From positions 1-64,000 of the forward strand of contig DATCHW010000020.1 of the NCBI GenBank assembly GCA_036508135.1: a stretch of 64,000 bases of DNA, read 5' to 3'. The translations under genes were made by a program, and so were the position numbers. Positions 17,479 to 25,274 of the stretch are shown piece after piece; the stretch's first letter is position 1, and the number at the start of each line of letters is the position of its first letter. The notes beneath the pieces are model-generated. The model had not been told where the DNA came from. It saw only the letters and a list, made by a program, of their open reading frames with translations, and did no database searches. This stretch comes from DATCHW01 sp036508135. GTDB lineage: Bacteria; Bacteroidota; Ignavibacteria; Tepidaquicellales; Tepidaquicellaceae.

Positions 17479-17668
17479 TAAGAAGGTAAGAAGTGAAGAA
17501 GGTGAGTAGGTAAGAAGGTGAGTAGTGAAGAACAAAGATAAAGAAAGGAACCCCGTAGAGGTGAAATGTTTATAGCAAAAGAAGGTAAGAAGTGAAGTAG
17601 GTGAGTAGGTAAGATGGTAAGTAGGTAAAAAGTGAAGAAGGTGAGTAGGTAAAAAGTGAAGAAGTGAG
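17479..17668 (+). repeat. Purine-rich degenerate tandem repeats (AAGAAGGTGAGTAGGT type)
   Basis: Two blocks (17479-17530 and 17580-17668) consist of variations on GAAGGTAAGAAGTGAAGAAG and GGTGAGTAGGTAAGAAGGTG. The minus-strand reading frame through them encodes a repetitive Leu/Thr/Phe peptide and is not a gene. Confidence 0.7.
17551..17578 (+). repeat. CCCCGTAG.GGTGAAAT repeat, copy 1
   Basis: CCCCGTAGAGGTGAAATGTT then TATAG; matches 17694-17722 and the right flank of the IS at 12867. A short dispersed repeat. Confidence 0.65.
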
Positions 17669-17693
17669 ACGTAAAAAGCAATTATGTTCTTAA

Positions 17694-17722
17694 CCCCGTA
17701 GGGGTGAAATAATTATAGAAAC
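17694..17722 (+). repeat. CCCCGTAGGGGTGAAAT repeat, copy 2
   Basis: Same element as at 17551, with ATAATTATAGAAAC following. The IS right flank at 12867 has the same start and a GAAAC-containing tail. Confidence 0.65.
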
Positions 17723-17741
17723 AGGATATTTCCCCATAACC

Positions 17742-17782
17742 CCCTCTCCTTCAAGGAGAGGGGCAGGGGTGAGGTGTTAAAG
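17742..17782. repeat. CCCCTCTCCTT/AAGGAGAGGGG palindrome
   Basis: A near-perfect 11-base inverted repeat with a one-base centre, followed by CAGGGGTGAGGTG. Similar palindromes are, to my knowledge, common non-coding repeats in Bacteroidota-like genomes. Confidence 0.6.
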
Positions 17783-17900
17783 AGAAGAACGTAAAACGCA
17801 AAAGAAATAATGTAGTTGTTAGTTGTTGGTTGTTAGTTGCGTAGCGTAGATCACAATAAACCTGCAAATTGGGATTCATTATTAAAATTTTCTTTTCTTT

Positions 17901-17978
17901 AATAGGGCTGATATACATTAATGCCGGGTTTTTATCTCATTTAACCCGGTATTATTTTAAATATCCAAATCTCAATTT
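17901..17978 (+). repeat. ~77-bp direct repeat, copy 2
   Basis: Matches 13549-13625 with only a handful of differences (AATGCCGGGTTTTTATCTCA then TTTAACCCGGTATT). The stem is weakened here by substitutions. The orientation is the same as copy 1. Confidence 0.85.
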
Positions 17979-18173
17979 CCATTAATCTCTTTAATTTTGT
18001 TGCTTCAAATAATAATTTCTAATAACAAAATCCATATTGCTTTTGAAATAATATTTTTTATGGAATTTCCCTTGCAATTAAAATTTTGTGTAAACAATAT
18101 TTGCTTTAAACTCTCATTTTATTTGTTTTCCTTTATCCTTTAAATAATTTGTAATCATATATATATTACTATT

Positions 18174-18260
18174 ATGAACAGGAAAATATTTAAAATTTAT
18201 GGCTCGAATCTGACAATTGGAAAATCCGGTAGTGGAGACATTAAGCAAAAGAAAACTTAA
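18174..18260 (+). CDS. Possible 28-aa leader/small ORF ahead of the BrkB gene
   Basis: ATG at 18174 opens MNRKIFKIYGSNLTIGKSGS then GDIKQKKT and stops six bases before the BrkB start. The close spacing would suit a leader peptide or small coupled protein. There is no clear RBS and no recognised family, so it may be chance. Confidence 0.25.
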   Translation: MNRKIFKIYGSNLTIGKSGSGDIKQKKT

Positions 18261-18266
18261 CAACAA

Positions 18267-19208
18267 ATGCTAAAAAAAGGATTACTTTCTCTCAAAAAAA
18301 TAAAACCTAAAGAAGTCCTTCAGACAATATGGCATTATCTGAAGACACTATTCGTAATGTTTGAAAAAGATTATCTCTTTTTTCTGTCATCCGGAATAGC
18401 TTTTCATATCGTTCTTTGCTTTATACCTTTTGTTCTGATACTGTTTACAATCGTTGGTATATATCTCGGATATCCTGAAACATACAATAGTCTTAATATA
18501 TACCTGAACCAGGTGCTTCCTCTTCCACCGGATTTGAAAGTAAAAATTATCGGGACTCTTTTAGACCAGGCAAGAATAATTTCGAATAATACATTTATTA
18601 CAGGCGCTATCGGTATAATAGGTGTGATGTGGACGATGAGCGGACTTTTTGGTGCTCTGCGAGACTCTTTAATGAAAATATACAGATTAGAAATAGGTTA
18701 TAATTTCTTTTTCGGAAAAATAAGGGATTTCATACTTATTTTTGTTACACTAGCGTTATTTATTATTTCAACCGGTTTTACTTCCTTAGCTCATGTTATA
18801 CAAAATTACGCTTTAGATTTATTCGGATTTGGATATGATTTTCCCATTGCTGATAAATTTCTTGCTCTCTTAATTCCGTTCCTGATTTCATTTGTTATGT
18901 TTTATATTCTTTTTAAATTTGTTCCTCATCGCAAGTTCCCAAGAAAATCAGCGTTAGTTTCTGCAATTTTTGCAACTATATTCTTTGAAATATCCAAGTT
19001 CTTCTTTACTCTATATGTATTTAATTTTTCAAATTACACTAAAATATACGGTGCTTATGCAGTTATTGTAATTAATCTATTATGGGTTTATATTATATCA
19101 GTGATTTACGTAATCGCTGCAGCAATCGGAAAAATTTATCTGGACAGGCATAATCTTAGAGTCCAGCCAATAAAATATAAAAAATATGGAGCAAAGAAAG
19201 CTATATAG
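18267..19208 (+). CDS. YihY/BrkB-family inner membrane protein
   Basis: 313 aa with six membrane segments (about residues 33-65, 100-125, 143-165, 180-205, 212-235 and 245-275). The family signature GIAFHIVLCFIPFVLILFTI is at 43-62 and WTMSGLFGALRDSLMKIY follows near 117-134. Family members are polytopic proteins of unknown transport or envelope role, sometimes annotated as virulence factor BrkB or ribonuclease BN in error. The last 23 bases overlap the SpoIIE-type phosphatase gene, so the two are translationally coupled. Confidence 0.9.
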   Translation: MLKKGLLSLKKIKPKEVLQTIWHYLKTLFVMFEKDYLFFLSSGIAFHIVLCFIPFVLILFTIVGIYLGYPETYNSLNIYLNQVLPLPPDLKVKIIGTLLDQARIISNNTFITGAIGIIGVMWTMSGLFGALRDSLMKIYRLEIGYNFFFGKIRDFILIFVTLALFIISTGFTSLAHVIQNYALDLFGFGYDFPIADKFLALLIPFLISFVMFYILFKFVPHRKFPRKSALVSAIFATIFFEISKFFFTLYVFNFSNYTKIYGAYAVIVINLLWVYIISVIYVIAAAIGKIYLDRHNLRVQPIKYKKYGAKKAI

Positions 19209-20439
19209 AACAATAGATAATTTCATCAAAGAAGCACCAAATTTTACTAAGGTGGAAGAACTTCTTATTTATGTTATGAAGCAAATTATAAACTATGAGG
19301 ATATCAATATAACAGGAGCAAGGTTATGGAAACTAAACATAAAAAAAGACGGATATAAAATCATAGAACAAATTGGTGAAGTTGACCTTATTGCTAAAGA
19401 TTATGAAATCAATGTAGACGATTATCCGGTTTTTAAGGACTTTGGTAAAAGGCGAACAATAATGTCTGTCGAAACGGACAGGTATCTTCTTGATAAAGGA
19501 ATAAAGCACTATTCTGCAACAGGAGTAGGCTCAAGATATAAATATAAAGATAAAAAAACAAATGATGTTGTTTACCTGTATCAATTTTTACTTGCATTTA
19601 ATGGCAGGAAGCAGGATGAAGAGTTCCTGAATACGCTGAATATTATTAGCGTAACACTTAGTTCCCTGATGAGAGCAAAAAAGATTGAAAAGCGTGAACA
19701 GGAAAGTATTGTAGAACTTGAAAAAGCAAGCGAGATACAAAAATCAATACTCCCGGATCATGCACTTGAATTCGGCAATTATGAAATATTCGGAATCTCT
19801 GTTCCCGAAAAAATAGTCGGAGGTGATTTCTTTGATTACTTGAAAGCATCCGATGATTATAAACTTGTGGTTGTGATTGGTGATGCCGCATCAAAAGGCG
19901 TTTCTGCTGCAGCTCAGGCTCTTTATGTTTCCGGTGCGCTCAAAATGGGAGTCGGGTATGATGCTAATATGACATCACTTATCAAAAAAATTAATCAACT
20001 CGTGTATGATGTTTTCCCTTTTGACAGATTTGTAACACTGTTCTATTGCGAGATATATAGAGACAGAAAAGGATTATGTATGTATGTTAATGCAGGGCAC
20101 AATCGCCCGTTAATACTTCGTGCAAAAACAGGTGTCACAGAATCGCTGGAAACTACCGGCTCTGTTCTTGGACCATCACCCGGCTCCACATATTTCACTG
20201 AAAGTTTTAATCTTGATATTAACGATGTTGCATTATTGTATACTGATGGGATTGTAGAAGCCGCCAACAAAAATTTTGAGTTTTACGGAGAAGAAAGATT
20301 AAAAAATATATTTATTAATAACGGGGAACTTACCCCCAAAAATCAGTGCGAAAGAATTATTGAAGATGTCCAGAAGTTTTCCGCTAACGGAAAATACTCT
20401 GATGATAAAACAATTGTTGTAATTAAGAGAGTGAAATGA
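19186..20439 (+). CDS. SpoIIE/RsbU-type PP2C serine phosphatase
   Basis: 417 aa. The N-terminal ~160 residues look like a GAF-type sensory domain, and a coiled helix (~165-190) leads to the signature ELEKASEIQKSILP. The PP2C-like domain follows with KIVGGDFFDY and VVIGDAASKGVSAAAQA (metal-binding aspartates), VNAGHNRPLIL and ALLYTDGIVEA. Such enzymes dephosphorylate anti-anti-sigma factors in partner-switching pathways. No anti-sigma partner gene is adjacent. The start overlaps the BrkB gene by 23 bases and the stop overlaps the next gene by ATGA. The N-terminal GAF call is tentative. Confidence 0.92.
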   Translation: MEQRKLYRTIDNFIKEAPNFTKVEELLIYVMKQIINYEDINITGARLWKLNIKKDGYKIIEQIGEVDLIAKDYEINVDDYPVFKDFGKRRTIMSVETDRYLLDKGIKHYSATGVGSRYKYKDKKTNDVVYLYQFLLAFNGRKQDEEFLNTLNIISVTLSSLMRAKKIEKREQESIVELEKASEIQKSILPDHALEFGNYEIFGISVPEKIVGGDFFDYLKASDDYKLVVVIGDAASKGVSAAAQALYVSGALKMGVGYDANMTSLIKKINQLVYDVFPFDRFVTLFYCEIYRDRKGLCMYVNAGHNRPLILRAKTGVTESLETTGSVLGPSPGSTYFTESFNLDINDVALLYTDGIVEAANKNFEFYGEERLKNIFINNGELTPKNQCERIIEDVQKFSANGKYSDDKTIVVIKRVK

Positions 20440-21569
20440 AAAAATTATTATTTTCTGCAATAATATTATTTTTATCAATAACTGCTTTATATTCTCAAAC
20501 CTCAGAAGAAAAAATTCAGTCGGGTTTGAATTATATATACCATCTTAAATACGATTCAGCTAATTATATCTTTACGGGTTTTATTAATTCCGAACCCGCG
20601 AACCCGGCAGGATATTTCGGACAGGTGCTTATCGAATGGTGGAAAATCAATGTAGACCATAATGACGAGTCAAATGACGAAAATTTTTTTAATAAAGTCG
20701 AAAAAGTGACTGAGATATGTGATAACATTCTTGATAAAAACGAAAGTGATGTGAATGCTCTTCTCTTCAAAGGGGGTGCATTGGGATATAGAGGGCTTCT
20801 GAAGGCTATGAGGGATAGTCATTTGAAAGCGGCTGAAGACGGGAAAGAAGCGATAAATTTATTTATGAAAATACTCGAACTCTTCCCTGATAATAAAGAT
20901 GCACTCTTCGGGGTAGGGACATATAATTATTTCGCAGAGAAGATCCCTGAAGAACACCCCATTCTGAAACCCCTCACAATATTATTTCCTAAAGGAAATA
21001 AAGCAAAAGGACTTCTGCAATTAAAAGAGGCAGCAGAAAATTCAAAGTACTCAAAAATAGAAGCAAGGAATGTCCTTACCCGTATAGATTTGAATTATGA
21101 ACAGAATTATTATGAAGCAGAAACTATATCCACTTCGCTATTTACGGAGTATCCTGAAAATCCGGTATTTGAGAAATATGTTGCACGGAGCCTCACCCTT
21201 ACCTACAAATGGGAACAAGCTCTCGAAATCTGGAAAAATTTTGTAAACAAATTCAATCAGAATATTACCGGATATTCATCGCTTAATTCTAAAAGGGAAG
21301 GGAATTATTACATTTCTCTTTGCTATCAGCGGCTCGGGAGAATTCTTGAAGCCGAGCAGTATCTGCTGTATGGTGAAGAATTGACCAAATCACTCGATAA
21401 AGAGGATACACAACTCGGAGTTTATACATATCTTATGCTTGGCTGGATGTATGATAAAAAAGGTGACAGAGGAAAAGCAGATTATTATTATGATAAGGTA
21501 ATTTCTATGAAAGATTTTGGTGATTCACGAAAAACAGCAGAAGGATATAAAGCAAGTAGATACAATTGA
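20436..21569 (+). CDS. Exported TPR-type protein
   Basis: 377 aa with a signal peptide (KLLFSAIILFLSITALYSQ, residues 3-21). The remainder is helical with degenerate TPR motifs, e.g. NPAGYFGQVLIEWW, NKDALFGVGTYNYFA and LMLGWMYDKKGDRGKADYYY. It is translated by ATGA overlap directly from the phosphatase gene, so the two products are probably needed together. No enzymatic motif is seen. It may report the envelope state to the phosphatase pathway, but that is inference from gene order. Confidence 0.83.
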   Translation: MKKLLFSAIILFLSITALYSQTSEEKIQSGLNYIYHLKYDSANYIFTGFINSEPANPAGYFGQVLIEWWKINVDHNDESNDENFFNKVEKVTEICDNILDKNESDVNALLFKGGALGYRGLLKAMRDSHLKAAEDGKEAINLFMKILELFPDNKDALFGVGTYNYFAEKIPEEHPILKPLTILFPKGNKAKGLLQLKEAAENSKYSKIEARNVLTRIDLNYEQNYYEAETISTSLFTEYPENPVFEKYVARSLTLTYKWEQALEIWKNFVNKFNQNITGYSSLNSKREGNYYISLCYQRLGRILEAEQYLLYGEELTKSLDKEDTQLGVYTYLMLGWMYDKKGDRGKADYYYDKVISMKDFGDSRKTAEGYKASRYN

Positions 21570-21684
21570 CAGTTCTTTTGGAAAGGCGGGCAAAAAATTA
21601 TCATTTTTGTGCATAATTTTAATGTTGATATATAATATTAATAGTATTAAATTTACCTTTTATAAATTTTATTAATCACCGAAA

Positions 21685-21690
21685 GAGGTA
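21685..21690 (+). promoter_or_regulatory. Purine-rich RBS of rpsU
   Basis: GAGGTA in GAAAGAGGTA lies just ahead of a T-run and the TTG start at 21697. It supports the TTG as the initiation codon. Confidence 0.5.
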
Positions 21691-21696
21691 ATTTTT

Positions 21697-21894
21697 TTGA
21701 TTAAAGTTGTTGTGCAGGACGGCGAATCTATAGATAAGGCTCTTAAAAGGTTCAAAAAGAAATATGAAAAATCCGGAGTTTTGAAAGAATTCAGGAGAAG
21801 ACAATTCTTCGTAAAACCATCAGTCGAGCGTAAAATGGATAAAGATCGTGCAGTTCGCAAGACCAAACGAATAATAGACGAAGAAAACGTTTAA
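21697..21894 (+). CDS. rpsU: 30S ribosomal protein S21
   Basis: 65 aa starting MIKVVVQDGESIDKALKRF, with the basic helix KKYEKSGVLKEFRRRQFFVK and a charged tail typical of bacterial S21. S21 sits on the 30S platform near the anti-Shine-Dalgarno end of 16S rRNA. The reading frame begins with TTG, because only TTG-ATT-AAA gives the conserved MIKV start. A non-AUG start on this short gene may lower its translation. Its own terminator follows within 60 bases. Confidence 0.96.
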   Translation: MIKVVVQDGESIDKALKRFKKKYEKSGVLKEFRRRQFFVKPSVERKMDKDRAVRKTKRIIDEENV

Positions 21895-21916
21895 TCAAAT
21901 AATTTTTTTACGAATG

Positions 21917-21956
21917 CCCACCGGAGATAATCATTGCTCTTGTGGGTTTTTAATTT
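21917..21956 (+). terminator. rpsU terminator
   Basis: CCCAC (21917-21921) pairs with GTGGG (21942-21946), with partial pairing inside, and is followed by TTTTTAATTTT. It starts 23 bases after the rpsU stop. Confidence 0.72.
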
Positions 21957-22009
21957 TGTATAAATTGTTTCTGTTAATTTCCGTTTTGTAAATTTTTAAA
22001 TTCCATCGG

Positions 22010-22513
22010 ATGAAACGGTTCATAAGCGAATCCAGAATAAAAGCCAGGGTAAAATATCTTGCCGATAAAATCAATATGGACTATCAAGGCAAAACCCCGA
22101 TATTCATAGGTATTCTTAATGGCTCGTTTATCTTCCTTTCCGATCTCATCAGGGAAATAAAAGTTGACTGCGAAATTGATTTTATGAAACTCTCCAGTTA
22201 TGGTGATACAAAAATTTCGTCAGGACAGATCAAAATTCTAAAAGAACTTAATTGCGAAATAAAAGACAGGGATATTTTGTTAGTGGAAGATATTATTGAT
22301 TCGGGCTTATCAATTTCATTTATGAAATCTCTCGTAGAAAAAGAAAATCCCGGATCATTAAAAATAGCTTCGCTGCTTTTTAAAAAAAATGTTTCAAACC
22401 TGAATTTTGAAATAGATTATGTAGGTTTCGAAATTGAAAACGAATTTGTTGTTGGATATGGACTCGATTTTGCTCAAAAATACAGGAATTTAAAAGGGAT
22501 TTTCGTGTTATAA
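22010..22513 (+). CDS. hpt: Hypoxanthine phosphoribosyltransferase
   Basis: 167 aa, normal for bacterial Hpt. The PRPP-binding motif is LLVEDIIDSGLSISF (about residues 95-109). An early GILNGSFIFLSDLIREI (loop I, ~38-54), the flexible-loop text FMKLSSYGD and the purine-recognition segment DYVGFEIENEFVVGYGLDF are all present. It salvages hypoxanthine or guanine with PRPP to IMP or GMP in the cytoplasm. It precedes ftsH by ~60 bases, the frequently seen tilS-hpt-ftsH type order but without tilS here. Confidence 0.93.
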   Translation: MKRFISESRIKARVKYLADKINMDYQGKTPIFIGILNGSFIFLSDLIREIKVDCEIDFMKLSSYGDTKISSGQIKILKELNCEIKDRDILLVEDIIDSGLSISFMKSLVEKENPGSLKIASLLFKKNVSNLNFEIDYVGFEIENEFVVGYGLDFAQKYRNLKGIFVL

Positions 22514-22575
22514 TTATTGGGACGAAATTCCGTTATATATGAATTAAATTAAAGAAAATAAACGATTTTGTTAAA

Positions 22576-24579
22576 ATGAACCAGAATCAAAATAAAGACC
22601 CTAAACAGAAGAAAAAAGATGATTTTAACTGGAACCGTGTAACGAAGATTGTGCTCGGGTGGAGCGTAATCTTGATCGGTTTCTTTCTTTTGATGATATA
22701 TTCAAAAAGCTCAGATACAAAATATACTGAACTCGGAGTCAGCCAATATCGTAAGTTACTGAGTGAAAAGAAAATAAAAAGCGCTACGATTATTAAAAAA
22801 GCGGATAACAATTATGAATTTTTGGGTATCCTGAATAATCCTGAAGAAATTGATAAAGAAGGGAAAAAAATACCCATCACAAATTTCAGTGTTTACCTTC
22901 CTTATTCAAATACAGATGAAGCACTAATAAAATCATGGGATGATAATATTCCGAATTATAAAGTTGAACCTGATTCAGGCGGCTGGCTTTCGATTCTTCT
23001 TAATGCGTTGCCCTGGATATTGATTTTTGTATTTTGGATTGTGATACTAAGAAGAATGCAAGGTAACGCCGGCGGAGGTAAAGGAATATTTTCATTCGGG
23101 AAATCAAAAGCTAAATTATTAAGCGAATCTGCAATAAAAGTTACATTTGATGATGTTGCCGGTGCGGATGAAGCAAAAATCGAATTGCAGGAAATTATTG
23201 AATTCCTGAAAACTCCTGCAAGATTTCAGAAACTCGGCGGGAAAATTCCGAGAGGTGTGCTGTTATTAGGTCCTCCCGGAACAGGAAAGACATTACTTGC
23301 AAGAGCAGTTTCCGGTGAAGCCGGTGTACCATTCTTTTCTATCAGTGGTGCCGATTTTGTGGAAATGTTTGTCGGTGTTGGGGCATCAAGAGTAAGGGAT
23401 TTATTCGAACAGGGTAAAAAAAATGCTCCCTGCATAATTTTTATTGATGAAATAGACGCAGTAGGAAGGCATCGCGGAGCCGGTTTAGGCGGCGGGCACG
23501 ATGAAAGAGAACAAACCCTTAATCAGTTGTTAATTGAGATGGACGGATTTGAACAGAATAGCGGTGTGATTATTATTGCAGCCACTAACCGACCGGATAT
23601 TCTAGATCCGGCTCTTCTAAGACCCGGCAGATTCGATAGACAGGTTGTTGTGGATAGACCCGATGTGAAAGGAAGGGAAGGTATTCTTAAAGTTCATACC
23701 AGAAAAATTCCACTTTCCCCCGATATAAGAATTGATGTAATCGCAAAAGGTACTCCAGGATTTTCCGGTGCTGATCTTGCTAATCTTGTGAATGAAGCCG
23801 CATTACTTGCAGCACGGAGAAATTCTGATGTTGTAATGATGTCTGATATGGAAAATGCAAAAGATAAAGTCCTTATGGGTACTGAAAGAAAAAGTATGAT
23901 CATTTCCGATAAAGAAAAAAGAACAACTTCATATCACGAGTGCGGTCACGTTATTGTATCAAAGTTTTTATCGGAAGCGGATCCCGTTCATAAGGTGACA
24001 ATTATTCCAAGGGGAAGAGCACTCGGAGTTACCACATATCTGCCGATGGATGAAAAGCATAATTACTCTAAAGAGTATCTTGAAGCAATGATTACTTATG
24101 CAATGGGCGGAAGGGCTGCGGAGAAAATTGTGTTCAATGAATTTACTACCGGTGCAAGCAACGATATCGAGAGATCCACCTCCATAGCAAGAAAAATGGT
24201 TTGTGAATTCGGTATGAGTGAAAATCTCGGACCCATCACATACGGTAATAAACAGGAAGAAGTATTCCTCGGAAAAGAACTATACGAACACAAAAATTAC
24301 AGTGAACAAACTCAAATACAGATTGATAACGAAATCAAAAAAATTGTTCAGGCAGGGATGATAAAGGCAGAAAAGATTTTGAATGATAATATCGAACATC
24401 TTCATCGCTTATCGGAAGTATTGCTCGAAAGAGAGATACTCGATTCCAATGAAATCGATAAAGTATTGAGAGGTGAAGAATTGCCGCCAGTTGATAAAAA
24501 TAATAATAATGGTTCAGGGCAGGTAGAAAAACCTGCTGATGATGTACCCGCTTCCAAGGATATTACAACTGCAAATTAA
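22576..24579 (+). CDS. ftsH: ATP-dependent zinc metalloprotease FtsH
   Basis: 667 aa. Two membrane segments (residues 25-42 and ~143-160) flank the periplasmic domain. The AAA+ module has Walker A GPPGTGKT (232-239), Walker B CIIFIDEIDAVG and the SRH arginines in LLRPGRFDRQ. The M41 protease has the zinc site HECGH (about 454-458). It unfolds and degrades membrane and short-lived cytosolic proteins as a hexamer. The C-terminal ~35 residues are Asn- and Asp-rich and probably disordered. A strong terminator follows at once. Confidence 0.98.
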   Translation: MNQNQNKDPKQKKKDDFNWNRVTKIVLGWSVILIGFFLLMIYSKSSDTKYTELGVSQYRKLLSEKKIKSATIIKKADNNYEFLGILNNPEEIDKEGKKIPITNFSVYLPYSNTDEALIKSWDDNIPNYKVEPDSGGWLSILLNALPWILIFVFWIVILRRMQGNAGGGKGIFSFGKSKAKLLSESAIKVTFDDVAGADEAKIELQEIIEFLKTPARFQKLGGKIPRGVLLLGPPGTGKTLLARAVSGEAGVPFFSISGADFVEMFVGVGASRVRDLFEQGKKNAPCIIFIDEIDAVGRHRGAGLGGGHDEREQTLNQLLIEMDGFEQNSGVIIIAATNRPDILDPALLRPGRFDRQVVVDRPDVKGREGILKVHTRKIPLSPDIRIDVIAKGTPGFSGADLANLVNEAALLAARRNSDVVMMSDMENAKDKVLMGTERKSMIISDKEKRTTSYHECGHVIVSKFLSEADPVHKVTIIPRGRALGVTTYLPMDEKHNYSKEYLEAMITYAMGGRAAEKIVFNEFTTGASNDIERSTSIARKMVCEFGMSENLGPITYGNKQEEVFLGKELYEHKNYSEQTQIQIDNEIKKIVQAGMIKAEKILNDNIEHLHRLSEVLLEREILDSNEIDKVLRGEELPPVDKNNNNGSGQVEKPADDVPASKDITTAN

Positions 24580-24604
24580 AAATTTTTAAAATTTTAATTA
24601 TTAT

Positions 24605-24634
24605 AAAAAGCGGGAATATATTCCGCTTTTTTTT
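24605..24634 (+). terminator. ftsH terminator
   Basis: AAAAAGCGG (24605-24613) pairs with CCGCTTTTT (24623-...) around a nine-base loop, with eight Ts following CCGC. The T-run ends about three bases before the TTG start of the next gene. Confidence 0.85.
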
Positions 24635-24637
24635 ATT

Positions 24638-25270
24638 TTGGAAACTTCAGATTATAAAATAAAATTTAAATATGAGTTAAGCCGGAAAGGAATTCACATC
24701 TCTTTTTCTTCGATAGGATTTATTTATATCTTTTTCGGATGGTATGTTGCATTTCCTCTGATGTGTCTTGCAGTTATTACAATGGTTTCTCTTGATATCG
24801 GAAGAGCGTATTCGGAAAAAATCCAGCATTTCTACCACGGGATATTTTTAAAAATATTACGAAGCCACGAAATAGATAATCGTAAATCTTTATTTACCGG
24901 CGGAACTTATTTAGTAATATCTACTTTCTTTATAGTTCTGATTTTCCCGATGCCGATTGCCGTTGCCTCTATTTTTATTATTACGTATTCCGATTCTCTC
25001 GCTGCTATTGCGGGTAAAATGTTCGGCAGAATTAAAATTTATGATAAGACTCTCGAAGGAAGTATTGCTTTCTTTTTATCAGGATTGCTTATAATTTATC
25101 TAACTCCGAAAGTATCCGCTGATGCTTTTGAATTCCAGATAGCTGTATTTAGTTTGATAATATGTACTATTGTTGACGTATTACCGCTTAAAATTGATGA
25201 TAATTTATCTTTACCGGTCATATTTTCTGTTTTATATTTTGTGCTTTTGAAAATTTTTAACTTATATTAA
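24638..25270 (+). CDS. SEC59/DGK1/VTE5-family membrane kinase (dolichol/phytol/diacylglycerol kinase type)
   Basis: 210 aa with about six hydrophobic helices. The family features are RKGIHISF (~15-22), MVSLDIGRAYSE, the short TGGTYLVIS stretch, YSDSLAAIAGKMFGRIKIYDKTLEGSIAFF (~111-140, CTP-binding/catalytic region), and TIVDVLPLKIDDN near the end. Members phosphorylate lipid alcohols using CTP. The frame has no ATG early, so TTG at 24638 is the likely start, lying in the tail of the ftsH terminator. ychF follows after four bases. Confidence 0.82.
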   Translation: METSDYKIKFKYELSRKGIHISFSSIGFIYIFFGWYVAFPLMCLAVITMVSLDIGRAYSEKIQHFYHGIFLKILRSHEIDNRKSLFTGGTYLVISTFFIVLIFPMPIAVASIFIITYSDSLAAIAGKMFGRIKIYDKTLEGSIAFFLSGLLIIYLTPKVSADAFEFQIAVFSLIICTIVDVLPLKIDDNLSLPVIFSVLYFVLLKIFNLY

Positions 25271-25274
25271 TAAT

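Larger units (their letters stand above)
17439..17873. repeat. Repeat-filled module bounded by a 35-bp imperfect inverted repeat
   Basis: The left arm 17439-17473 (CCCGATTCACAGGTTC then GATCTACGCTGCGC) is the imperfect inverse of the right arm 17839-17873. In both, GATCTACGCT.CGC is the best conserved part. Inside lie purine-rich direct repeats, two copies of a CCCCGTAG.GGTGAAAT element and a CCCCTCTCCTT palindrome. There is no gene. It starts right after the beta-helix gene. Confidence 0.6.

Noticed and set aside
17463..17681. 72-aa minus-strand frame
   Set aside because: It is a translation of GA-rich tandem repeats and shows only Leu/Thr/Phe periodicity.
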